Shown here: in pieces, positions 32,922-40,374 of the stretch
Numbering within the stretch: position 1 is the stretch's first letter
Layout: each line of letters begins with the position of its first letter
Assembly (NCBI RefSeq): GCF_036170895.1
Contig: NZ_CP108036.1
Span: 1,736,001 to 1,800,000, forward strand
Source of the DNA: Streptomyces erythrochromogenes
GTDB taxonomy: Bacteria; Actinomycetota; Actinomycetes; Streptomycetales; Streptomycetaceae
DNA: 64,000 nt
Reading direction: 5' to 3'
Notes under the pieces: model-generated
The model's database searches: none
The model's input: only the letters and a program-made list of their open reading frames with translations
Told to the model about the DNA's origin: nothing
Position numbers and translations under genes: made by a program

Positions 32922-34322
32922 TTACAGGTACTGGCAGGTGGAGCGGTGGACGAAGGCCCCGTGGCCGGCCCGGCCGGTGTACTCGCGCCGGTCGATGACG
33001 AGTTCGCCGCGCGAGAGCACGGTGTCGACGCGTCCGGTGATCCGCTTGCCCTCGTACGCCGAGTAGTCCACGTTCATGTGGTGCGTCTCGGCGGAGATGA
33101 CCTGCTCGGCGTGCGGATCGTAGAGGACGATGTCGGCGTCGGCCCCGGGTGCGATGGTTCCCTTCTTCGGGTAGAGGCCGAACATCCGGGCGGGCGTGGC
33201 GCAGGCGATCTCGATCCACCGGCGGCGGCTGATGTGGCCGTCCACCACGGCCTGGTGCAGGAGGTCCATCCGGTTCTCCACGCCCGGCAGCCCGTTGGGG
33301 ATCTTCGAGAAGTCCCCCCGGCCCAGCTCCTTCTGGCCCCGGAAGCAGAAGGGGCAGTGATCGGTGGAGACCACCTGGAGGTCGTTGGTCCGCAGCCCCC
33401 GCCACAGCGCCGCCTGGTGTTCGCGGGGCCGCAGCGGGGTGGAACAGACGTACTTGGCTCCCTGGAAGTCCGGCTCCGCCAGGTTGTCGGTGGACAGGAA
33501 CAGGTACTGCGGACAGGTCTCCCCGAAGACCGGGAGCCCCTTGTCGCGGGCCGCCGCGAGCTCGGCCACGGCCTCCTCCGCCGATACGTGCACGACGTAC
33601 AGCGGGGATCCGGCGACCCGGGCGAGCTGGATGGCGCGGTGGGTGGCCTCCGCCTCCAGGAGCACCCTGCGGACCTCGCCGTGGTGGCGGGGGTCGGTCT
33701 CGCCTCGGGCCAGGGCCTGTTCGACGAGGACGTCGATGGCGATGCCGTTCTCGGCGTGCATCATGATCAGCCCGCCGTTGGCGGCGCCGCGCTGCATCGC
33801 CCGCAGGATCTGCCCGTCGTCGCTGTAGAAGACGCCCGGGTAGGCCATGAACAGCTTGAAGGAGGTGACGCCCTCCCCCACGAGGAGGTCCATCTCCTTC
33901 AGGGTGCCCTCGTTGACGTCCGAAAGGATCATGTGGAAGGCGTAGTCGACGGCGCAGTTGCCGTCGGCCTTGGCGTACCAGGTGTCGAGTCCCTCGCGCA
34001 GGGAGTGGCCCACGCTCTGCACGGCGAAGTCGACGATGGTCGTGGTGCCGCCCCAGGCGGCGGCTCTGGTGCCGGTCTCGAAGGTGTCCGAGGCCGAGGT
34101 CCCGCCGAAGGGGAGCTCCATGTGGGTGTGGGCGTCGACGCCGCCCGGGATGACGTACTTCCCGGTGGCGTCGATCGTGCGTTCGGCGGTCCAGGCCCCG
34201 GCGGCCGCGGAGCCGTGCGCGGCCAGCGCCGCCACGCGGCCGTCCTCGATCAGGACGTCCGCGTGGATTTCGTCGGCGGCGGTGACGACCAGGCCGCCGC
34301 TGATGAGGGTGCGGTTGCTCAT
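32922..34322 (-). CDS. hydA: Dihydropyrimidinase (hydantoinase)
   Basis: A 466-residue amidohydrolase that opens the ring of dihydrouracil or dihydrothymine to N-carbamoyl-beta-amino acids. Binuclear-zinc ligands are visible: the HxH in GGVDAHTHMELPFGG (residues about 57-71), the carbamylated Lys in TSFKLFMAYPGVFYSDD (about 150), His in MMHAENG and VVHVSAEEAV, and the catalytic Asp in VSTDHCPF. Length is normal for D-hydantoinases. It lies 12 bases downstream of the aminotransferase gene on the same strand. Neighbouring beta-ureidopropionase and transaminase genes favour pyrimidine over hydantoin catabolism. Confidence 0.94.
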   Translation of the reverse strand: MSNRTLISGGLVVTAADEIHADVLIEDGRVAALAAHGSAAAGAWTAERTIDATGKYVIPGGVDAHTHMELPFGGTSASDTFETGTRAAAWGGTTTIVDFAVQSVGHSLREGLDTWYAKADGNCAVDYAFHMILSDVNEGTLKEMDLLVGEGVTSFKLFMAYPGVFYSDDGQILRAMQRGAANGGLIMMHAENGIAIDVLVEQALARGETDPRHHGEVRRVLLEAEATHRAIQLARVAGSPLYVVHVSAEEAVAELAAARDKGLPVFGETCPQYLFLSTDNLAEPDFQGAKYVCSTPLRPREHQAALWRGLRTNDLQVVSTDHCPFCFRGQKELGRGDFSKIPNGLPGVENRMDLLHQAVVDGHISRRRWIEIACATPARMFGLYPKKGTIAPGADADIVLYDPHAEQVISAETHHMNVDYSAYEGKRITGRVDTVLSRGELVIDRREYTGRAGHGAFVHRSTCQYL

Positions 34323-34334
34323 GGGAGGTTCCCC

Positions 34335-35639
34335 CTACTCGACACGGTTCACTTGGTGGAGTGCCTGTTCGAGGATCTCGGCGCCCTCTTCCGCCTCGGC
34401 GACGGTGAGGGAGAGCGGCGGCGCGATGCGCAGCACGCTGGTGTTGTGGCCGCCGCCCTTGCCGAGCAGCAGGCCGCCTTCGCGGGCGGCCTCCAGGACG
34501 GCGGAGGCGGCGTCCGGATCGGCCTCGTCGGTGCCGGGCCTGGTCAGTTCGATGCCGGCCATCAGGCCCCGGCCGCGGACCTCCCGCACGGCGGGAACGG
34601 TGGCGGCGATGCCGCGCAGCCGTTCCAGGAGCAGGCCGCCGACGCGGCGGGCGTTGCCCTGGAGGTCGTGTTCCAGCAGGTAGCCGAGGTTCGCGACACC
34701 GGCGGCCATGGTGACGGGGGAGCCGCCGAAGGTGGAGATGGAGTTGGAGTCCAGGCAGTTCATCACCTCGGCGCGGGCGACGACCCCGCCGATGGACATG
34801 CCGTTGCCGATGCCCTTGGCGAAGGTGAGGATGTCCGGCGGGCCGTTCTGGGCGTGGGCCTGCCAGCCCCAGAAGTGGTCTCCGGTGCGGCCCCAGCCGG
34901 TCTGCACCTCGTCGCTGATCCACAGGATGCCGTGGCGGTCGAGGACCTCGCGGAAGGCGCCGTACAGGCCGTCGGGCGGGGAGGTGAAGCCGCCGACGCC
35001 CTGGACCGGTTCGGCGATGAGGGCGGCCACTCCCCCGCGGGCCTGGCCGAGTACGTCCTCCAGGTCGGCGACGGCCGCGGCGGTGAAGGCGGTGTCGTCG
35101 AGGTGGGCGAAGGGGCCGCGGGTTCGGACGGCGCCGTGGACGTAGTAGGTCTGCAGCGGCGAGAGGCTGGTCGGCGACCAGCCGCGGTTGCCGGTGATGG
35201 AGACGGTGGAGAAGGACCGGCCGTGGTAGCTGTTGCGCATCGCCAGGATCTGGTTGGAGCGGCGGTACGTCGTCGCGAGCAGCAGGGCGGTGTCGTTGGC
35301 CTCGGTGCCGGAGGTGGTGAAGAAGACGCGGGCGTCGGGGATGCCGGACAGGGCGGCGACCCGCTCGGCCAGTTCGATCATCGGCCGGTTGAGGTACAGG
35401 GTGGAGGAGTGGATGATCCGCCCGGCCTGCTCGGCGACGGCCTTGGTGACTTCGGGCAGGGCGTGGGCGGTCATCGTGGTGAGGATGCCGCCGAAGAAGT
35501 CGAGGTAGCGGTTGCCGTCGGCGTCCCAGACGTGGCGTCCCTCGCCGTGGGTGAGCTCGATGGGGTTCTCGTAGTAGAGCGCGAGCCAGTCGGGCAGGAC
35601 GGTGCGGTGGCGGTTGTGGAGCGGGGTGGGGTTGGTCAC
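34335..35639 (-). CDS. Class III aminotransferase, probably beta-alanine or omega-amino acid transaminase
   Basis: A 434-residue PLP enzyme. The class III signature is present: LWISDEVQTGWGRTGDHFWGWQ (Asp contacting the PLP ring) and LTFAKGIGNGMSIGGVV with the PLP lysine. VFFTTSGTEANDTALLLA binds cofactor phosphate. In this operon it should transaminate beta-alanine or beta-aminoisobutyrate to a semialdehyde. The GTG at 35639 overlaps the stop of the upstream nitrilase-type gene (GTGA), so they are coupled; an in-frame start at 35693 would lie inside that gene. The AGXT2 group shares this pattern. The amino acceptor (pyruvate or 2-oxoglutarate) cannot be told. Confidence 0.88.
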   Translation of the reverse strand: MTNPTPLHNRHRTVLPDWLALYYENPIELTHGEGRHVWDADGNRYLDFFGGILTTMTAHALPEVTKAVAEQAGRIIHSSTLYLNRPMIELAERVAALSGIPDARVFFTTSGTEANDTALLLATTYRRSNQILAMRNSYHGRSFSTVSITGNRGWSPTSLSPLQTYYVHGAVRTRGPFAHLDDTAFTAAAVADLEDVLGQARGGVAALIAEPVQGVGGFTSPPDGLYGAFREVLDRHGILWISDEVQTGWGRTGDHFWGWQAHAQNGPPDILTFAKGIGNGMSIGGVVARAEVMNCLDSNSISTFGGSPVTMAAGVANLGYLLEHDLQGNARRVGGLLLERLRGIAATVPAVREVRGRGLMAGIELTRPGTDEADPDAASAVLEAAREGGLLLGKGGGHNTSVLRIAPPLSLTVAEAEEGAEILEQALHQVNRVE

Positions 35640-36478
35640 GGCTGTACGAGTCCTCCGTAGGCGTCGGGGCGGCGGTCGCGGTAGAAGGCCCACTGGTCGC
35701 GGACTTCCTTGATCAGGTCGAAGTCGAGGTCGCGGACGAGGAGTTCCTCCTCCTTGTCGCTGGCGACGTCGCCGACGAACCGGCCCCGCGGGTCGACGAA
35801 GTAGCTCGTGCCGTAGAAGTCGTTGTCGCCGTACTCCTCCTGGCCGATGCGGTTGATCGCGGCGATGAAGTACTCGTTGGCGACGGCCGCGGCGGGCTGT
35901 TCCAGCTGCCAGAGGTAGGCGGAGAGGCCGCGGTGGGTGGCGGACGGGTTGTAGACCAGTTGGGCGCCGGCCAGGCCCAGTTGGCGCCAGCCCTCGGGGA
36001 AGTGGCGGTCGTAGCAGATGTAGACGCCGATCCTGCCGACGGCGGTGTCGAAGACGGGCCAGCCGAGGTTGCCCGGGCGGAAGTAGTACTTCTCCCAGAA
36101 GCCCTTGACCTGCGGGATGTGGTGCTTGCGGTACTTGCCGAGGTAGGTTCCGTCGGCGTCGATGACGGCGGCGGTGTTGTAGTAGAAGCCCTCGCTCTCC
36201 AGCTCGAAGACCGGGACGACGACGACCATGCCGGTCTCGCGGGCGAGGTCCTGCATGCGGCGGACGGTCGGGCCGTCGGGGACCGCCTCGGCCCAGCGGT
36301 AGTGCTCGGGCTCCTGGACCTGGCAGAAGTAGGGGGCGTTGAACACTTCCTGGAAGCCGATGATCTTCGCACCCTCGGCGGCGGCCCGTCGAGCGTACTC
36401 CTCATGCTTGGCGATCATCGATTCGGTGTCTCCGGTCCAGGTGGCCTGGACCAGCGCGGCGCGGACGACTTGGGCCAT
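35636..36478 (-). CDS. Nitrilase-family beta-ureidopropionase (N-carbamoyl-beta-alanine amidohydrolase)
   Basis: A 280-residue carbon-nitrogen hydrolase. The Glu-Lys-Cys triad is visible in IIGFQEVFNAPYF (Glu at about 43), YLGKYRKHHIPQVKGFWEKYYF (Lys) and GVYICYDRHFPEGWR (Cys at about 155). The insert between Lys and Cys resembles beta-ureidopropionases and N-carbamoyl-putrescine amidohydrolases. With dihydropyrimidinase downstream, conversion of N-carbamoyl-beta-alanine to beta-alanine, CO2 and ammonia is the best call. It is the first gene of the operon; AAGGAG lies eight bases before the ATG, and an inverted repeat at 36509-36533 precedes it. Confidence 0.9.
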   Translation of the reverse strand: MAQVVRAALVQATWTGDTESMIAKHEEYARRAAAEGAKIIGFQEVFNAPYFCQVQEPEHYRWAEAVPDGPTVRRMQDLARETGMVVVVPVFELESEGFYYNTAAVIDADGTYLGKYRKHHIPQVKGFWEKYYFRPGNLGWPVFDTAVGRIGVYICYDRHFPEGWRQLGLAGAQLVYNPSATHRGLSAYLWQLEQPAAAVANEYFIAAINRIGQEEYGDNDFYGTSYFVDPRGRFVGDVASDKEEELLVRDLDFDLIKEVRDQWAFYRDRRPDAYGGLVQP

Positions 36479-36508
36479 GAGCTGCTCCTTGCGACGGGAA
36501 CGCCGGTT

Positions 36509-36533
36509 CTACGCACGTAGACGGAGTGCGTAG
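36509..36533. promoter_or_regulatory. Inverted repeat, candidate operator of the pyrimidine operon
   Basis: CTACGCAC and GTGCGTAG are perfect 8-bp arms separated by nine bases, 31 bases upstream of the first gene of the operon. GTAG recurs at 36517, 36530, 36537 and 36544, giving overlapping direct repeats. No regulator gene is adjacent, so a distant PucR- or GntR-type factor would have to bind it. Confidence 0.5.
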
Positions 36534-36712
36534 GGAGTAGAACGTAGGCCTCGTCACAGCGTGGGGCAAGACCGCCGTGCGCGGTTGGAGTAGTCGATCA
36601 CGTTACGTCGCGTCGTGGTCGTTTGCGGTCAGCAGGCGGGACTTTGACGACATGAACCGAGGGGTGTCCGCAAGGCGGCACGGCGGTCGCGCCGCACTCG
36701 CGGGGCGACTGG

Positions 36713-38266
36713 CTAGGTTGCGATGCCGGCCACGCGCAGGGCGTGGAGGAGGTCGCGGTGGCGGGCGCCGGGGAGTAAGCCGGCAGCCTGGAGCAGGCGC
36801 GGGGCGAGCCATGGCGGGTCGTGCCGGGCCAGGTCGGCGGCCTCCTCGGCGGTACGGACCCGTACGAAGGCTCCGAGCAGTGCGTCGGCCTCGCGGTTCC
36901 GGCCGGCCGCGCCGAGGGCGAGGGCCGCGTCGGCGACCTCGGCGCAGGGGCGGGCGACGCCCTGGCGCAGCAGGGCGTCGCGGTCGGCCTCCCGGCCGGC
37001 GTCGCCGAGGGCGGCGGCGGCCGCCGCGAGTTGTTCCGGCGGCAGCGAGGCCGCCTCCCACAGCAGGGTGGTCCAGTCGGCCGCCAGGCCGGCGCGGGCC
37101 AGTTCGGCGGCCAGCTCGGGCAGCTGCACGGCGGGCCACGTCGCGACCTGGCAGAGCAGGGCGTGCGCCTCGCCGGTGCGGCCCTGCGCGCGCAGCGCGA
37201 GCAGCTCGGCGGCGACGGCCCGCGGCCTGCCGGTCGGCGGCGCGGGCGCCGGCGCCGGCGCGGCCTGCGGTACGGGCGACGGCTCGGGCTCGGCCTCGGG
37301 CCTCGGCCGGCCGAAGCGGGCGCCGCGCGGGGCGGGATGGGACTCCGGACTCGCCGGCCCGCCCGGGGCCTCGGCGTCCGGGTGGCCCGGGGGCGGGGTG
37401 AAGGCCAGGGCCTCGGGAGCCGCCGCTCCGGCGTACCGGGCGCCCCCGGCCCGCCGCGCCCCGCGCAGCCACCGCCCTTCGGCCCGCCCGACGGGCGGCA
37501 GGGCCGTCGCCTCAGCCGGGCCCTCGTCAGCCCCACCCGCCGCGGCCGGAGCCTGCGGCCGGACTCCCGACCCGGCATCGGCCTGCGCGGGCGCCCCTTC
37601 CCCGGGCGATGCCGCCCGCCAGGCCCCCGCGCGCGCCGCGGGCTGCGCGTCCGGAGCCTCGGGGACCTGCGGCCGAGCGCCCGCCGGGGCAGGTCCGGGG
37701 TCCGTTCGGGTCCCGGGCCGGGGCGGGTGGGGGGCACGTTGGTGGGGGACGGTCGGCGAAGGGGTGGCTTTCAGGGCGGCCAGGCGGGCCGCCAGGTCCT
37801 CGTGGCGGGCCGCGGCGCGGGCCACGTCGTCCTGGGTCCAGGACAGTTCGCGGGTCAGGGCGTCGGTCTCGGCCCGGTCGGCGGTCCCGCCGAGGCGGGC
37901 GGTCAGGCTCCGCAGGGCGGCCTCCGACTCGGCCCGCTGGGCGGCGGCCGCCGCGAGCAGGGTCCGCAGTTCCTCCTCGCCACCCGGCAGCCGGTCCCAC
38001 ACGGTGACGGCCGCCGCCCGCAGCCGGGCGGCGTATACGGTCTCCCGTGCCGCGAGCTCCGCTCCCCCCGCCCCAGCAAGGTCCCTCAGCAGCGATTCCA
38101 CCACGTCCCACGGGGGTATCGCCGCCCCGTTCAGACAGGCCCGCACGCCCTCCGGATCCCGGCGTAGGAATTCCCCGTACCAGCCTGCCCCGGCATCCAG
38201 CCTCTGCGTCAACCCCCGCAAATATCCGGAGAGTTGACTGATCGCCAGTGAAGTCGCGGTCTCCAT
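36713..38266 (-). CDS. Large Ala/Pro-rich hypothetical protein
   Basis: A 517-residue protein (six more if the GTG at 38284 is used). The first 180 residues are helical with heptad-like Leu/Ala spacing (VWDRLPGGEEELRTLLAAAAA, RHEDLAARLAALKA) and likely form a coiled coil. About residues 180-345 are a disordered Pro/Ala/Gly/Glu-rich linker. The C-terminal 160 residues contain repeated helical hairpins (ELLALRAQGRTGEAHALL, ELARAGLAADWTTLLWEA, ADALLGAF), resembling TPR/PPR-like solenoids. Streptomyces proteins of this kind are often given uninformative tegument-like names. It is probably a cytoplasmic scaffold; its function is unknown. It has no obvious operon partner. Confidence 0.75.
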   Translation of the reverse strand: METATSLAISQLSGYLRGLTQRLDAGAGWYGEFLRRDPEGVRACLNGAAIPPWDVVESLLRDLAGAGGAELAARETVYAARLRAAAVTVWDRLPGGEEELRTLLAAAAAQRAESEAALRSLTARLGGTADRAETDALTRELSWTQDDVARAAARHEDLAARLAALKATPSPTVPHQRAPHPPRPGTRTDPGPAPAGARPQVPEAPDAQPAARAGAWRAASPGEGAPAQADAGSGVRPQAPAAAGGADEGPAEATALPPVGRAEGRWLRGARRAGGARYAGAAAPEALAFTPPPGHPDAEAPGGPASPESHPAPRGARFGRPRPEAEPEPSPVPQAAPAPAPAPPTGRPRAVAAELLALRAQGRTGEAHALLCQVATWPAVQLPELAAELARAGLAADWTTLLWEAASLPPEQLAAAAAALGDAGREADRDALLRQGVARPCAEVADAALALGAAGRNREADALLGAFVRVRTAEEAADLARHDPPWLAPRLLQAAGLLPGARHRDLLHALRVAGIAT

Positions 38267-38311
38267 GACCGCATTGGACCCCACCCGTGTTACGGGCGGG
38301 CTACGGGAGTC

Positions 38312-38692
38312 TCAAAGCTTGACGGCGATCGCGGTGTGCGGCCGCTTCCCCCGCCGCACCAGAGCGGCGGGCACGTCCACCGCCCAGAACTGCCAGGTGT
38401 ACTTGCGCGACATCAGCTTGCGCACCCGGCGCAGGCCCTCCTCGTCGAGCAGCCGGGCCTGCCCCTCGGTCACGGGGGCGCCTTCCTCGAGGCGCCCTCG
38501 CACGTCGCACGCGGCGACCGTGACCCGCCCGTCGTTGCGGATGCGCTTGACCTTCCAGGAGTCGCTGCGCGTCCACACGTACAGCTCACCCCCGTCGGCG
38601 ACCGCCCACACCGGCGTCGCCACGGGCGTGCCGTCCTTGCGGAAGGTGGTGAGGCTGACGTACCGCGCGCTGCCGAGCTCCTGGAGACCCAT
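38312..38692 (-). CDS. PPOX-class F420-dependent oxidoreductase
   Basis: A 126-residue split-barrel flavin/deazaflavin protein. The pattern RYVSLTTFRKDGTPVATPVWAV at the N-terminus, LYVWTRSDSWKVKRIRNDGRVTVAACD in the middle and the C-terminal RKYTWQFW matches actinobacterial PPOX-class F420-dependent enzymes related to pyridoxamine-phosphate oxidase. Its substrate is unknown. Length is normal. No clear ribosome-binding site precedes the ATG, so the message may be leaderless or poorly translated. It stands between two unrelated genes on the same strand. Confidence 0.87.
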   Translation of the reverse strand: MGLQELGSARYVSLTTFRKDGTPVATPVWAVADGGELYVWTRSDSWKVKRIRNDGRVTVAACDVRGRLEEGAPVTEGQARLLDEEGLRRVRKLMSRKYTWQFWAVDVPAALVRRGKRPHTAIAVKL

Positions 38693-38737
38693 ACCCGGAC
38701 CCTAACGCGGACGGCCGACAGCCCGGCCCACCGCCCG

Positions 38738-39394
38738 CTACTTCGGCATCAGGACGGTGTCGACGATGTAGACGGTGGCGTTGGCGGTCTCCACCTCGCC
38801 GCAGACCACGTTGGAGGTGCCGTTGACCTTGTACTCCTCCCCCAGGCCGTCCGTGGTCAGCTCGCTCTTCTGCAGCGTCTCGAAGGTGCCGCTCTCCAGC
38901 TGCCTCGGCGTCAGCTTCTGGCCGACGACGTGGTAGGTGAGGATCTTGGTCAGCGCGGCCTTGTCGGCGAGGACCTTGTCGAGGTCGGCCTTCGGGATCT
39001 TCGCGAAGGCGTCGTTGGTCGGCGCGAAGACGGTGATGTCCTTGGCGTTGTTGAGGGTGTCGACCAGGCCGGCCTTCTTGACCGCGGCGACCAGCGTGGA
39101 CAGGGCCGGGTTGTTGGAGGCCGCGGTGGCGACCGGGTCCTTGGCCATGCCCTCGAAGGAGCCTGCCCCCTGCTTGGGCACGCCGGCACAGGCCGGGCCG
39201 AAGGGGCCGTCGGCCGTCACGGCGCCGTCGGCGGCCGCCGGGCTGCCGGCCGCCTGGTCCTGGGCGGAACCGGCGGCGGGGGCGGCCCCGGCGTCGCCGC
39301 CGGAGTCCGAACAGGCCGCGAGCGAGAAGGGCAGGAAGGCGGCCGCGGCCACGGCGATCGCGGTACGGCGGATGCGGGTGCGGGTGTTGTTCAT
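38738..39394 (-). CDS. Fasciclin (FAS1)-domain lipoprotein
   Basis: A 218-residue secreted lipoprotein. The N-terminus has twin Arg (TRTRIRRT), a hydrophobic core and lipobox FSLAAC near residues 23-28. A disordered Ala/Gly/Asp linker follows, then one FAS1 domain (residues about 85-218) with the H1 motif DITVFAPTNDAFAKIP and the H2 region ATVYIVDTVLMP, similar to mycobacterial MPT70/MPT83 and Streptomyces FAS1 lipoproteins. Such domains mediate adhesion or ligand binding at the cell surface. The ATG at 39394 gives a proper signal; GGAG lies about ten bases upstream. In many actinobacteria these genes sit beside an ECF sigma/anti-sigma pair, which is absent here. Confidence 0.9.
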   Translation of the reverse strand: MNNTRTRIRRTAIAVAAAAFLPFSLAACSDSGGDAGAAPAAGSAQDQAAGSPAAADGAVTADGPFGPACAGVPKQGAGSFEGMAKDPVATAASNNPALSTLVAAVKKAGLVDTLNNAKDITVFAPTNDAFAKIPKADLDKVLADKAALTKILTYHVVGQKLTPRQLESGTFETLQKSELTTDGLGEEYKVNGTSNVVCGEVETANATVYIVDTVLMPK

Positions 39395-39720
39395 GATCGG
39401 TTGCTCCTCGGACTTCAGTGATGGGATTCGGGGGACGGTGACGAAGCCGCTGCGCCCGGTGCCGACGGCGGGTCGGGGCCGCTGGGTCGGGGTCCTGTTC
39501 CGTTCGGGACGCAGGTCGACGCGGCAGGAGTCGCGGTACGGCGTGGCGGGCGGGCCGATCCCCGCAGCGGAGGACCGGCAGGCCCGGGGCGACGGCGGCG
39601 CAGGGCGGCGGCCGCGGGCCGGACGAGGGTGGTGCGCAATGTGCTCACACCATGGATTCGGCGCGCTCCGCCCGGCGGATGGGTCCTTCACCCCATCGGG
39701 TGAGAACGGGGTGTCACAGC
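39395..39720. other. 326-bp interval without a supported gene
   Basis: It should carry the promoter of the FAS1 lipoprotein gene. A leftward GTG frame (39415-39648) encodes only a Pro/Arg/Ser-rich 77-residue product with no ribosome-binding site and is probably a shadow of GC-rich DNA. No repeat or hairpin is evident. Confidence 0.45.
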
Positions 39721-39897
39721 TCAGCGGCCGTGCGGGCCTCCCGGCTCCACGGCTCCCGTTCGGCCCCGCCCGTCCGCTTCGCGCAGGGGGCCCGGCCGGT
39801 CGTCCGGCAGCGTGCACGCCGCCAGCAGCAGCCCTCCCGCGAGGAGGGCGCCGACGGCTGCGAATCCGAGTCGTTTGGCTGCGTTCGTGGCTGACAC
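39721..39897 (-). CDS. Possible small lipoprotein, 58 aa
   Basis: A leftward frame from GTG 39897 encodes MSATNAAKRLGFAAVGALL followed by AGGLLLAACTLPDDRPG, a textbook lipoprotein signal with lipobox LLAAC, and then a short Gly/Arg-rich mature part of about 23 residues. GAAGG lies immediately before the GTG, closer than ideal. The longer open frame around it is low-complexity. The lipobox argues that it is real; the short, basic mature part argues for caution. It lies between the FAS1 gene and the XRE regulator, on the same strand. Confidence 0.5.
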   Translation of the reverse strand: MSATNAAKRLGFAAVGALLAGGLLLAACTLPDDRPGPLREADGRGRTGAVEPGGPHGR

Positions 39898-40058
39898 GCC
39901 TTCACGCTTGCCCCGCGCGCGGCAAGTCCCACCGCGGATTGGGCCGTTCGGCCTCGGCTCCCGCCCGAACGGCACGGCGGTCGGTGCACGGCGGGGGCGT
40001 CGGGGCACCGCGGGGGCGGCGGGGGCGAGCCCTCTCGGCGGCTTCGGCGGCCTGGGCC

Positions 40059-40310
40059 TCAGGCGGGTACGGCCGCGCAGCGCCTGAGCACGTCGTCGAG
40101 CGAGAGCCCGAGCGCCTCGGCGAGGGCGGCGACGGTGAAGAAGGCGGGGGTGGGCGCCCTGCCCGTCTCGATCTTGCGCAGGGTCTCGGCGGAGAGCCCT
40201 GCCCCGGCCGCGACCTCGACCATGCTGCGGGCACCGCGGGCTTCGCGCAGCAGGGCGCCCAGGCGCTCGCCGCGCTCGCGCTCTTCGGGGGTGAGAGGGG
40301 TACGGACCAT
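40059..40310 (-). CDS. XRE-family helix-turn-helix regulator
   Basis: An 83-residue protein made almost wholly of a Cro/C1-type HTH: LGALLREARGARSMVEVAAGAGLS followed by AETLRKIETGRAPTPAFFTVAALAEALGLSLDDV, with the recognition helix at about residues 40-52. It has no sensor domain. It is divergent from the methionine aminopeptidase gene; the 64-bp region between them contains three TAGTTAT-like direct repeats spaced exactly 14 bp, the likely binding site. Autoregulation and control of map are therefore plausible. Confidence 0.87.
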   Translation of the reverse strand: MVRTPLTPEERERGERLGALLREARGARSMVEVAAGAGLSAETLRKIETGRAPTPAFFTVAALAEALGLSLDDVLRRCAAVPA

Positions 40311-40335
40311 GCGCCCATCCTACCCGGACGACCAA

Positions 40336-40370
40336 TAGTTATCCCGTTACAGTTATACCGGTATAGTTAT
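40336..40370 (+). promoter_or_regulatory. Three 14-bp-spaced direct repeats overlapping the map promoter
   Basis: TAGTTAT (40336-40342), CAGTTAT (40350-40356) and TAGTTAT (40364-40370) recur every 14 bp in an A/T-rich island. TATAGT at 40362-40367 lies seven bases before the map ATG, as expected for a -10 box of a leaderless transcript starting at that A. The palindrome TATACCGGTATA partly overlaps. The spacing suggests a multimeric regulator binding along the DNA. Confidence 0.55.
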
Positions 40371-40374
40371 TGGC

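Noticed and set aside
31228..34923. A 1231-codon minus-strand frame
   Set aside because: It is an alternative frame of the LLM, dihydropyrimidinase and aminotransferase genes on the same strand, with low-complexity Arg/Gly/Pro translation.
39415..39648. A 77-residue GTG-started frame upstream of the FAS1 gene
   Set aside because: It has no ribosome-binding site and a Pro/Arg/Ser-rich composition with no motif.
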